Origin: a virus
DNA: 37,729 bases
Direction: 5' to 3' (one strand)
IMG/VR virus record: IMGVR_UViG_3300030339_000129
Span: 1-37,729 of that record
The notes below the pieces were generated by a model that was not told the DNA's origin, ran no database searches, and saw only the letters and a program-made list of their open reading frames with translations. The translations under genes were made by a program, and so were the position numbers. This document shows positions 23,977-30,561 of the stretch, in pieces. Each line of letters opens with the position of its first letter. Position 1 is the stretch's first letter.

Positions 23977-25211
23977 TGAAAAAGTTTAGAAAAGGTGACA
24001 AAGTAAGGTTTATAAATAACGCATCATTCGTACCAAAAGGATACACCGGAACAGCAATGGGTGATGATAGAAAAGATTGTGAGGTATTAGTTGAGGTAGA
24101 TAACTGGCATGATGGTCATGGTGGACATGAATTTGGAATTGGTGGAGATAGTTGTTGGTACTGCTGGACTGATTCATTGGAACTGGATAGAAAATTCAAG
24201 GCTGGAGATATCGTAAAGATAATAAATAATGGTGCTTCTTATACTACCTACAGAGATTGGTATGAAGAATACTTAGCAGATTGTGGTTTTTATGAAGACA
24301 ATGCATCACCAGAAGATGGCGAGTATGAGGTCATGGTAGTAGCAAGTCATGGTAGTTGGAGTGGAACTCTTTATGGAATAAGAGAAGCCAAAGGAGATTT
24401 TTCATCACAAGTTTATATCATAGGTGAGAATGGTTTGGAGTTAGTTTCAGAAATAGTGAAGGAGGAAGTTGAATTGAAATCAGACGAGAATCCAGTATAT
24501 AAAATGGGAGAATTTGTAAGATGTATCTCCAGAACAAAGGACAATGTCGAGGGTCTTATCCTTGGCGAAGTTTATGAAATGGTCGGAGCAAGTATGTATG
24601 ACGGTAATTTGATACTCTCAGTAAAAGGAAAAGATGGTAAGTTGTTCCATTCCATAGATAGATTTGAAAGTGTAGATTCAGAAAAGGTTACAGAAGATGA
24701 TTTCTATATCATGAAGTGTGATATTGCTCCATTGGGTAAGGTTGGATATAAAGAAATGGGAATCTGTGAAATTGCTCCAGATATGGTCAACGAGCCACCA
24801 CACTACAAGACTGGTGGAATAGAGTGTATCGACTACCTTGAAGCCAAGATGGGTATAGAAGCCTTTGAGGGATTCTGTATAGGTAATACACTCAAGTACC
24901 TCTCAAGGCTTGGACAGAAGGGTGACAGGCTTGAAGATATGCTCAAGGCACAGTTCTATCTGAATAAGGCAATTAGTCTTCATACTGCCCCTACAGAGCC
25001 TACAGAGGTGGATGGTGCTTGTAATAGACCAATAACCTCCAAGCAGATAGGTTATATAGCAGGACTTACCAAGAAATTAGAAATAGATAGGTATGACCTA
25101 CCAGAATATATCTCACCATTATACAACTACAAAGAACTATCAGAAGCAGAAGCAAGCATAGTCATAGACAAGCTTATAGCAATTAAAGATTACAAGGAGA
25201 TTGGGTTATAA
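23976..25211 (+). CDS. Multidomain protein with DUF3310 module (411 aa)
   Basis: Three small beta-barrel-like units fill residues 1-250 (FRKGDKVRFINN, FKAGDIVKIINN and YKMGEFVRCISR each start one), resembling SH3-like/Mib repeats. Residues ~272-336 are a DUF3310 module (NEPPHYKTGGIECIDYLEA ... GNTLKYLSRLGQKG), common in phage proteins annotated as nucleotide-kinase-like. A C-terminal helical unit (TSKQIGYIAGLTKKL ... ASIVIDKLIAIK) resembles the helical ends of other phage accessory proteins. The combination looks like a fusion. Catalysis is not evident. Confidence 0.6.
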   Translation: MKKFRKGDKVRFINNASFVPKGYTGTAMGDDRKDCEVLVEVDNWHDGHGGHEFGIGGDSCWYCWTDSLELDRKFKAGDIVKIINNGASYTTYRDWYEEYLADCGFYEDNASPEDGEYEVMVVASHGSWSGTLYGIREAKGDFSSQVYIIGENGLELVSEIVKEEVELKSDENPVYKMGEFVRCISRTKDNVEGLILGEVYEMVGASMYDGNLILSVKGKDGKLFHSIDRFESVDSEKVTEDDFYIMKCDIAPLGKVGYKEMGICEIAPDMVNEPPHYKTGGIECIDYLEAKMGIEAFEGFCIGNTLKYLSRLGQKGDRLEDMLKAQFYLNKAISLHTAPTEPTEVDGACNRPITSKQIGYIAGLTKKLEIDRYDLPEYISPLYNYKELSEAEASIVIDKLIAIKDYKEIGL

Positions 25212-25315
25212 TGTTCTGGGCAATAGTATTCAATCTAATAATGATAGGCATAACGGGTGGATGGTGGATATTAATAATGCTCATAGCATTGTTTGTAAAA
25301 TTAATGAGGGGGTAA
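25211..25315 (+). CDS. Small membrane peptide (34 aa)
   Basis: Starts in the TAATG overlap with the previous stop. Nearly all residues are hydrophobic (MFWAIVFNLIMIGITGG, then a second stretch), giving one long or two short spans. Unknown function. Confidence 0.55.
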   Translation: MFWAIVFNLIMIGITGGWWILIMLIALFVKLMRG

Positions 25316-25319
25316 TAAA

Positions 25320-25535
25320 ATGGAAGAATTTGTAAAGTCACTAGTTGAACAGGCAATATTACTAGAGGAAACCCTGATACAAACCATAAAAGTTATGGAA
25401 GTATTTGAGGAAATGGTTGAGGGTGCTAGAAATAATCCAGACATGGATATAGACCGACTCTCTGATGAAATTGACATATATCCAATATTCGACAGGATAG
25501 CTAAACTTGTAGATAATTTAAGTAGTAGATTATAA
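25320..25535 (+). CDS. Acidic helical protein (71 aa)
   Basis: ATG 25320 follows GAGGGGG. The sequence is a run of acidic amphipathic helices, possibly a coiled coil, without cysteines. Unknown function. A promoter follows after seven bases. Confidence 0.55.
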   Translation: MEEFVKSLVEQAILLEETLIQTIKVMEVFEEMVEGARNNPDMDIDRLSDEIDIYPIFDRIAKLVDNLSSRL

Positions 25536-25542
25536 AAAACAG

Positions 25543-25571
25543 TTGACAAAGTTCCTTGCTTATAGTATACT
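25543..25571 (+). promoter_or_regulatory. Sigma-A promoter
   Basis: TTGACA (25543-25548), 17 bp, TATACT (25566-25571). Confidence 0.88.
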
Positions 25572-25684
25572 TATATTAGTGGCAAGGGATTGCTACATAA
25601 CAGAAAAGGATGGTGTTGGGGACGGTAGAAATGTGGATTGATTTAATGGACGAGAATAAGGTGTATATTAAGGAGGAATTTATA

Positions 25685-25876
25685 ATGGAAATTAATGTAG
25701 CAGGAGATTGGAGAGAAGTAATAGACATTCACAGCACAGCAATATCATATCGAAAGGTAGTCAAGGGTAGTCCAGATGTATTTATAATCGGCTCATGCTC
25801 ACCAGATAAAGCCAAACTTAGATTCCAAGACCAGTTTGATGGTTGGGTATACTTCAAACTTGAAAGAGGGTTATAA
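25685..25876 (+). CDS. Unknown small protein (63 aa)
   Basis: ATG 25685 is chosen because AAGGAGG lies eight bases upstream; the frame is open back to 25610 with another ATG at 25631 but no ribosome site. The product is beta-rich (EINVAGDWREVIDIHST ... FIIGSCSP). The ~110-base leader between promoter and start could hold regulation. Confidence 0.5.
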   Translation: MEINVAGDWREVIDIHSTAISYRKVVKGSPDVFIIGSCSPDKAKLRFQDQFDGWVYFKLERGL

Positions 25877-25877
25877 C

Positions 25878-26051
25878 ATGGAAGGGAGAACACTTACAAT
25901 CATAATGTTCATTATCCTATTGATATTAAATATAATAACAACAATTATGTTTGTACTTTCCAATGCTGGTATAGTAAACATAATAATAGAAGTGGTATCA
26001 ATTGTAACTTGCATCGCATTATTAATTTCAACAATAAGAGGAGGAAAATAA
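25878..26051 (+). CDS. Membrane protein with two spans (57 aa)
   Basis: ATG 25878. Two hydrophobic stretches (LTIIMFIILLILNIITTIMF and IIIEVVSIVTCIALLIS) with a short polar turn and a basic end (TIRGGK). Its stop overlaps the next ATG. Confidence 0.6.
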   Translation: MEGRTLTIIMFIILLILNIITTIMFVLSNAGIVNIIIEVVSIVTCIALLISTIRGGK

Positions 26052-26251
26052 TGGAAAAGAATAGTTGTATGGAGTGTGGAGATACAGTCAGAAAATCATG
26101 TGGGTGTGGTAAGTCAGTCATGGGTGTACCACTTTGCAATCAATGTTTCTTCGGTAGCATCAAAGTGAATGACTATCCTTGCAACGATTGTTCTGGAACA
26201 TTAGCCACAAGTAAATGTCACTTTGCTCCAAAGAATTTGGGAGGTTATTAG
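26051..26251 (+). CDS. Zinc-ribbon protein (66 aa)
   Basis: AGGAGGA precedes ATG 26051. Cysteine pairs CMEC, CGC, CNQC and CNDC indicate two zinc sites. Unknown role; similar cysteine-rich genes recur at 17.0-17.5 and 22.7-23.8 kb. Confidence 0.6.
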   Translation: MEKNSCMECGDTVRKSCGCGKSVMGVPLCNQCFFGSIKVNDYPCNDCSGTLATSKCHFAPKNLGGY

Positions 26252-26572
26252 ATGATTTGGGTTAAATCACAGGAAGGTAATGCAATACACGAATGTTCTG
26301 GTGTATTTGTCAATGAATGTTCGCTTAGGGTATTCAGTGGGGAACAGTGGAACACAGTTGGTAGATATGATACTCCAGAGATAGCACAGGATGTTATGAG
26401 GATTGTCTGGAGGGCAATACAGAGTGGTGGTAATGCAGTAAACTTACCTATCAATTCGGATGGCTCATACACTGACAAAATAGATGTAACTTCCTTTGAA
26501 GGTGGTAAAAGAGAGATAGATGGTTTGAAACATAGTCCCGATGAATATATTATAAATTTTGCGAGGGTGTGA
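26252..26572 (+). CDS. Unknown protein (106 aa)
   Basis: ATG 26252 behind GGGAGG. A mixed alpha/beta sequence with an amphipathic helix in the middle (EIAQDVMRIVWRAIQSGG) and a strand-rich N-terminus. No motif is recognised. Confidence 0.55.
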   Translation: MIWVKSQEGNAIHECSGVFVNECSLRVFSGEQWNTVGRYDTPEIAQDVMRIVWRAIQSGGNAVNLPINSDGSYTDKIDVTSFEGGKREIDGLKHSPDEYIINFARV

Positions 26573-26576
26573 GATA

Positions 26577-26906
26577 GTGGATACTAATAGATTAAAGGTC
26601 ATGCTAAATGAGGTATCTGACATAAAAGGTAAACGAAAAGCTATGAATTATTGGTTTAGGTGTGAATGTGAAAAGTTAAAACCAACTACTGTAAATTGGT
26701 GGTTGGGAACTTCACCTAAAATACTTGACAGAGTTATTATAGATGTGTATAATGAATATGTAGAGTATTGTCATGTAAAACACAAAAGACCATTCAAAAG
26801 GACAAAGTTTGGAATTGAAATGACATCGTTTGGATATGTGTCAAAGGTAAAAACTATAAAAGGTGCAAATTACCGAGTGTATGATAAAGTTACAGATTAC
26901 AATTAA
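26577..26906 (+). CDS. Winged-helix-like DNA-binding protein (109 aa)
   Basis: GTG 26577 follows GAGGGTG; a TTG at 26559 is in frame. Residues ~75-105 (RPFKRTKFGIEMTSFGY ... GANYRVYD) resemble the C-terminal winged helix of phage primase/D5-type helicases (F..L...G.....G..Y), here without any ATPase. It may be a regulator or replication initiator acting on the repeat-rich DNA directly downstream. Confidence 0.45.
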   Translation: MDTNRLKVMLNEVSDIKGKRKAMNYWFRCECEKLKPTTVNWWLGTSPKILDRVIIDVYNEYVEYCHVKHKRPFKRTKFGIEMTSFGYVSKVKTIKGANYRVYDKVTDYN

Positions 26907-27273
26907 ATTACAGACCAGTTACAAGTTGAATTGAAATCAGTACAATGATTGGTATCACTGGGTTACAACTACTATTATAATTTTAATATATTAAAAAGGT
27001 TGTAACCTTCTGTAATTATTGATATGACTGGATGGAGCATATATATTACTATATAATACAACTATTTCTTCTAATAAAAAGTAATATAAAGTAATATATA
27101 AATGATATATATAGAGAATAGGAAAGTTGCGTAATCTGTAATTTGAAATTTAAAGAATTAAGCTATTACTTGCTTGCGAGGATTTCAAAAATTACAAAAT
27201 TACAGAACGATTTTCGACTATTCTAATTTTCGACCAAAACGGTTATAGTATTACTGAAAAGGAGTTGATATAA
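26907..27273. other. Non-coding AT-rich region with TTACAG/CTGTAA repeats before terS
   Basis: 367 bp without a gene. It contains forward ATTACAG-like elements (near 26907 and 27193-27206), reverse CTGTAATT elements (near 27010 and 27137), a GGTTACAAC/GTTGTAACC inverted repeat and runs of TATA. Its position next to terS suggests a packaging (pac/cos) site or replication control region. No tRNA was seen. Confidence 0.5.
26961..27007. repeat. Perfect 9-bp inverted repeat
   Basis: GGTTACAAC (26961-26969) and GTTGTAACC (26999-27007) are exact complements, separated by 29 AT-rich bases. There is no U-tract, so a protein-binding or structural site is more likely than a terminator. Confidence 0.7.
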
Positions 27274-27795
27274 TTGGCAAATAAAGGAATTCATACTTCG
27301 CCAGAAACTGCTGGTATACAAAATATGCCACCAAATTATCCAGATACACATAAAGATGATTTAGGAACAATGAAAGGCTTAATGCCTATATGGAACAGAG
27401 GATTTCAAAACAGAGAGAATTATAAAGGCCTTTGGACTCCAGAAACTTTGAAAATGGAAATTAATGCCTTTTTTGAATATTGTTTCGATAATGAAGTCAA
27501 ACCAGCTAAAGTGGGGCTATCACTATGGTTAGGGGTTACGAAACAAACTTTATGGGTTTGGGAAAAAGAATCTACGGATTTCAAATCTGACCTTATAAGA
27601 TGGGCAACATCATTAATTGAAATGTCTTATGTGGGCAGAGCCGAGAAATACCCAACTGCAAACATATTCTTGCTAAAATCATCTCATGGTCATGTTGAAA
27701 CTTCCAGATTGGATGTAGTTGCGACAAATGAGCAGATGCAGACTGATGAAGTACAAGACAGAATTGCACAACTTGGACTAGATAAGCCTAAATAA
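27274..27795 (+). CDS. Terminase small subunit
   Basis: A 173-residue protein with a TTG start behind AAAGGAG. It has the TerS layout of a flexible N-terminus and a helix-turn-helix region (EINAFFEYCFDNEV ... TKQTLWVWEKES). An oligomerising helix with ANIFLLKSSHGHVE, as in the DNA-packaging gp3-like family, follows. TerS recognises the packaging site and loads TerL. It is separated from TerL by 4.2 kb and followed by its own terminator. It contains GGCC, rare in this half. Confidence 0.75.
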   Translation: MANKGIHTSPETAGIQNMPPNYPDTHKDDLGTMKGLMPIWNRGFQNRENYKGLWTPETLKMEINAFFEYCFDNEVKPAKVGLSLWLGVTKQTLWVWEKESTDFKSDLIRWATSLIEMSYVGRAEKYPTANIFLLKSSHGHVETSRLDVVATNEQMQTDEVQDRIAQLGLDKPK

Positions 27796-27803
27796 TGTAA
27801 ATT

Positions 27804-27826
27804 GCACTCAGAAATGGGTGCTTTTT
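27804..27826 (+). terminator. Rho-independent terminator after terS
   Basis: GCACTC (27804-27809) pairs with GGGTGC (27816-27821, one G-T) around AGAAAT, followed by TTTTT. Confidence 0.85.
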
Positions 27827-28028
27827 CTATGCCCAGAAATAATAGGGGTAGAGTGGTCAAAATAGGCATTTTTACGATGGGGCTATAGGCTGATTCCCAG
27901 ACTTGATATTTTGATTTGCTCAACGGAGAGCATAGGGAAATGTGTTCAACGTATACTTTGTTCACTAAGGGGGTAAAGTCGCTTAGAATGGCTCTAAATC
28001 GCATAAATAATCATTCTCCGTTAGACCT

Positions 28029-28102
28029 ACTTTCAAACTCTATAGGTTTATGTGAAAGTTTACTTTCAAACTCTATGGGTTTTTACTTTCAAACCCTATA
28101 TG
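28029..28102. repeat. Three direct repeats (iterons)
   Basis: ACTTTCAAACTCTATAGG (28029-28046), ACTTTCAAACTCTATGGG (28062-28079) and ACTTTCAAACCCTATATG (28085-28102). Between the first two lies the palindrome TGAAAGT-TT-ACTTTCA. The arrangement resembles initiator-binding iterons. Confidence 0.75.
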
Positions 28103-28120
28103 TCTATGACTGGATGTGCG

Positions 28121-28340
28121 AATGTTTCGAAAATTGTGAATCTTCTGAATATTGTGAATGTTTTGAATTTTCAGACAATTCAGATTAGTGTGGGTTGTGC
28201 GAAATGTTCAAACAATTCAAACAAATAGAACAAATGAAATAATTCAGAATATTGTGAATGTTCGGAATGGTACGAACGTTCGTGTTTTTTCCAATAATTC
28301 GAATAGTTCATACAATTCAAACAATATATCGAATTGTGTT
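28121..28340. repeat. Degenerate 9-nt periodic array A
   Basis: About 24 consecutive 9-mers keep one register, for example AATGTTTCG, AATATTGTG, AATGTTTTG, AACAATTCA, AATAATTCA, GAATATTGT, GAATGTTCG and GAACGTTCG. The common core is GAAT/ATTC-like. A related array lies at 30264-30398. Confidence 0.65.
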
Positions 28341-28373
28341 GTTGGAGGTAGGTTTTGGATTGGATAACTACCC

Positions 28374-28415
28374 TGTGGATAACTCTGTGGATAAGTATCA
28401 TAAATCTGTGGATAA
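28374..28415 (-). promoter_or_regulatory. Cluster of three perfect DnaA boxes
   Basis: TGTGGATAA occurs at 28374-28382, 28386-28394 and 28407-28415, the exact complement of the DnaA box TTATCCACA. A near match (TTGGATAAC) lies just upstream. The cluster directly precedes a promoter, so it could start replication, titrate DnaA or control transcription. Confidence 0.8.
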
Positions 28416-28421
28416 AATATG

Positions 28422-28450
28422 TTGACATTATATACTATGGATGTTATACT
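28422..28450 (+). promoter_or_regulatory. Sigma-A promoter next to the DnaA boxes
   Basis: TTGACA (28422-28427), 17 bp, TATACT (28445-28450). It lies six bases behind the last DnaA box and drives the small-gene operon from 28508. Confidence 0.88.
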
Positions 28451-28507
28451 ATATTTAGAGGTTAGGAAAACGGTAACCTACTAAATGGTAAAAGGTGGTA
28501 ATACATT

Positions 28508-28720
28508 ATGAAAAGATTTGAATTAGTACTGAAACAAGGTAACATGGAGGTTTTGGTATCATTTGACAAAATAGACAATGACACGTCCGAGCAGTTCATG
28601 TTTTTAAGAGTCGCTAATAAGTCAATAGCTTTACTGGATAAAAAAAGACAGCAGTTGACTTATAAGTTCCAAACAGTAGATACCGTATTCTTCACACTAA
28701 CAGAAAAGGAGGTGAAATAA
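28508..28720 (+). CDS. Unknown small protein (70 aa)
   Basis: ATG 28508 after AAAGGTGG. A beta-rich basic protein (FELVLKQGNMEVLVSFD ... FFTLTEKEVK), first gene of the operon behind the DnaA boxes. No family is recognised. Confidence 0.55.
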   Translation: MKRFELVLKQGNMEVLVSFDKIDNDTSEQFMFLRVANKSIALLDKKRQQLTYKFQTVDTVFFTLTEKEVK

Positions 28721-28721
28721 T

Positions 28722-28859
28722 ATGGAAGAAGAAAAAATCTACTATATTACATGGGTTGATATGTTTGGAGAAATACAAGAATTCGAATATGACGAGCAGG
28801 GCAAAGAAGACGTACTAAAATATGCTAAATTGATTATTGAAATAGAAGAAATAGAGTAA
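28722..28859 (+). CDS. Acidic small protein (45 aa)
   Basis: AAAGGAGG precedes ATG 28722, one base after the previous gene's stop. Very acidic, with aromatic residues at the N-terminus and a Glu/Ile helix at the end. DNA-mimic behaviour is conceivable; no family is recognised. Confidence 0.55.
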   Translation: MEEEKIYYITWVDMFGEIQEFEYDEQGKEDVLKYAKLIIEIEEIE

Positions 28860-28914
28860 CAAAAAATAATGGTTCGCTGGTTCATCCATAAAGTCAGTAA
28901 ATAAAGGGGATAAG

Positions 28915-29136
28915 ATGAAAAATACAATTGTTGGATATGATAGTATCAGCAAAAAGAAAATTGAATTAGAATATGAGGATATCTATTCTGTTAACTGTTG
29001 GCACAATGTCTACGGTAATCCACAGTATGGTGTATACATGAAGAATGGAAAAAATTATATATTAGTCGATAACTACTCATTATGCAGAAGTTATGTGAAC
29101 AACTTACATTATGTATCACGCAAAAAAGATTTATAA
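28915..29136 (+). CDS. Unknown small protein (73 aa)
   Basis: ATG 28915 behind AGGGGAT. A strand-rich, tyrosine-rich protein (VNCWHNVYGNPQYGVYMKNG) probably forming a small barrel. A promoter for the next unit begins eight bases after its stop. Confidence 0.55.
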   Translation: MKNTIVGYDSISKKKIELEYEDIYSVNCWHNVYGNPQYGVYMKNGKNYILVDNYSLCRSYVNNLHYVSRKKDL

Positions 29137-29143
29137 AAAAGTG

Positions 29144-29173
29144 TTGACAGGATGCAAAATTACATGGTATAAT
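29144..29173 (+). promoter_or_regulatory. Sigma-A promoter
   Basis: TTGACA (29144-29149), 18 bp, TATAAT (29168-29173). Transcription would start close to a G/C-rich hairpin. Confidence 0.85.
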
Positions 29174-29181
29174 TAGTTATA

Positions 29182-29210
29182 GGGTTTTGGGGGATTTGAG
29201 CCCCCGACCC
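29182..29210 (+). promoter_or_regulatory. GC-rich 5' leader hairpin
   Basis: GGGGG (29189-29193) pairs with CCCCC (29201-29205) around ATTTGAG, and outer GGG/CCC (29182-29184 and 29208-29210) may extend it. It sits at the predicted transcript start, three bases before the AGGAGG site. No U-run, so a leader structure (stability or translation control) is more likely than a terminator. Confidence 0.6.
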
Positions 29211-29225
29211 ATAGGAGGTAATTAC

Positions 29226-29381
29226 ATGAATAATGAATATATTTTAAAATGTGATAGAATTTGTGCCGAAAATTCAATAACTTTAAGTGGTTGTAAAGGT
29301 TGTCCGAACTACGCAAACAAAAAAATAAGTTGTAGTGAAATAATGAATTTAGCTAGAAAAATTAAAAGGGGTGTAAAATAA
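29226..29381 (+). CDS. Small cysteine-containing protein (51 aa)
   Basis: ATG 29226 is chosen for its TAGGAGG site; the frame is open upstream through the hairpin. Four cysteines flank CKGC, suggesting a metal site. The stop overlaps the start of the GP88-like gene (TAATG), so the pair is coupled and may act together. Confidence 0.6.
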   Translation: MNNEYILKCDRICAENSITLSGCKGCPNYANKKISCSEIMNLARKIKRGVK

Positions 29382-30013
29382 TGAAAATATCTAAAGGCAA
29401 TTCAAAACTTGGCAAAATAGCAAATTTTAACATTACTCCATTGAGAACTTGTTCCCCAGAAGCTTGTAATACATGTGGTAAAAATGGTTGCTATGCTTTG
29501 AAGGCTTATAGGCAATATCCAGCAGTTAGGACAGCATGGGACGAAAATACCGAACTAGCAATAAATGACATTCCTACATTATATCAGGATTTAAGAAAAT
29601 ACTTTACTACATTTAAGGGAAAAATATTCCGTATCCATTCAGCAGGTGATTTTGTATCAATTGACTATTTAAAAATGTGGGCTGATATAGCGTTTGAATT
29701 TAAAAATATCAACTTTATGGCGTATACAAAACAATTTAAAATATTGCAATATTTTATAGATATCTATGGTCGCAATTACATGACACGTAACTTTAAAATA
29801 ATACTTTCTTCGTGGACTGGATTAGATATACCTTCAGAACTCTCTTACAAGTTCTCTATTGCATGGTTATGTGAAGACGGACAGAACGCCCCTGTTATGG
29901 TATATAATCTTAAAAAGGCTGGTAGAAGTGTTAGGATATGTGGAGGGGATTGCACTGTTTGCAAGTACTGTTATGAACCAACTGGATTAGATGTTATATT
30001 CATAAAGCATTAA
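29381..30013 (+). CDS. GP88-family phage protein
   Basis: A 210-residue protein that matches the phage Gene Product 88 family: GNSKLGKIANFNITPLRTC, CNTCGKNGCYALKAY, PAVRTAWDEN, the RIHSAGDF segment and a C-terminal cysteine cluster (C ... CTVCKYC). The family is widespread in phages and its biochemical role is unknown to me; the many conserved cysteines suggest an iron-sulfur or zinc site, and a radical-SAM-like nature has been considered. Here it is coupled to a small cysteine protein and led by a hairpin leader. Confidence 0.7.
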   Translation: MKISKGNSKLGKIANFNITPLRTCSPEACNTCGKNGCYALKAYRQYPAVRTAWDENTELAINDIPTLYQDLRKYFTTFKGKIFRIHSAGDFVSIDYLKMWADIAFEFKNINFMAYTKQFKILQYFIDIYGRNYMTRNFKIILSSWTGLDIPSELSYKFSIAWLCEDGQNAPVMVYNLKKAGRSVRICGGDCTVCKYCYEPTGLDVIFIKH

Positions 30014-30048
30014 TAACATATACCTAATACTATAAAGGAGGGCATTAT

Positions 30049-30123
30049 ATGTTTACTGTGCTGGTGTATATACTCATAATACCGATTGTTATAATAAAGA
30101 ACTTAGTTAAGTTTAATGGTTAA
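30049..30123 (+). CDS. Tiny membrane peptide (24 aa)
   Basis: A strong AAAGGAGGG site precedes ATG 30049. The peptide is almost one membrane span (MFTVLVYILIIPIVII) with a basic end. At this length the call rests on ribosome site and composition. Confidence 0.45.
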   Translation: MFTVLVYILIIPIVIIKNLVKFNG

Positions 30124-30160
30124 CATGATATAGATAACTACATTACATGATATAATATAC

Positions 30161-30195
30161 TGTATAGTTATACACTAATAATGTATAGTTATACA
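30161..30195. promoter_or_regulatory. Paired palindromic operator-like sites
   Basis: TGTATAGTTATACA occurs exactly at 30161-30174 and 30182-30195. Each is a palindrome (TGTATA/TATACA), with start-to-start spacing of 21 bp, two helical turns. A TATAAT hexamer ends five bases upstream. This is the layout of cooperative dimer binding by a repressor. Confidence 0.6.
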
Positions 30196-30263
30196 GTATT
30201 ATTATGCCCTATTATTGCATACTAATTGTATGTATAGTGTACACAATGCACACTAATCTGACT

Positions 30264-30398
30264 ATTCATAATATTATTAATTATTTTAATTGTTTCGTTT
30301 GTACGAATTGTTTGATTTGTTTTAATTGTTTAAACAATGGTGAATTGCGTGAATATTCATACCCCTCCCACTATTCAGAATATTCTGACAATGACTAA
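30264..30398. repeat. Degenerate 9-nt periodic array B
   Basis: About fifteen 9-mers in one register: ATTATTAAT, TATTTTAAT, TGTTTCGTT, TGTACGAAT, TGTTTGATT, TGTTTTAAT, TGTTTAAAC ... TATTCAGAA, TATTCTGAC. Its core reads as the complement of the AACAATTCA units of array A. Confidence 0.6.
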
Positions 30399-30561
30399 TC
30401 AGTCCCATTACCAACTTCTAAATTTTCTGAACAGTTTTAGTGACCTCAAAAAATTCTCGGAAAATTCTATAACAGTTTTTGCAAGTTACCGACAAGTTAG
30501 CAAAGCCAGTTATATCAATGGTTGTAGGGTTATGAATTAGTAGCAAATTAGTAGTTGCAAG

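Larger units (their letters stand above)
27827..28420. other. Non-coding, origin-like region
   Basis: About 600 bp between the terS terminator and a promoter. It contains an AACGGAGA/TCTCCGTT inverted repeat (27922-27929 and 28015-28022), three ~18-bp iterons, a 9-nt periodic array, the palindrome ACGAACGTTCGT (28272-28283) and three DnaA boxes. Open frames across it are repeat translations without ribosome sites. Together these suggest a replication origin, possibly with a structured RNA in the first 200 bp. Confidence 0.55.
30124..30561. other. Non-coding region with operator-like repeats and a 9-nt array
   Basis: 438 bp without a convincing gene. In order: two ACATGATATA repeats and a TATAAT (30151-30156), paired TGTATAGTTATACA sites, a TAGTGT/ACACTA inverted repeat, the 9-nt array B, then AT-rich DNA with two AGTTGC/GCAAGT-type elements. 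It ends at the leftward gene pair. Confidence 0.5.

Noticed and set aside
27916-28188. A 90-codon open frame across the iterons and array A
   Set aside because: It has no ribosome site and its C-terminal residues (repeats of E-C/F/Y-S) are just the translation of the 9-nt array.
28029-28340. Possible CRISPR array
   Set aside because: Repeats are 9 or 18 nt, diverged and irregularly spaced; no conserved repeat-spacer pattern and no cas genes.
30204-30398. A 64-codon frame with many Asn, Cys and Tyr
   Set aside because: It is the translation of array B and flanking palindromes; no ribosome site.
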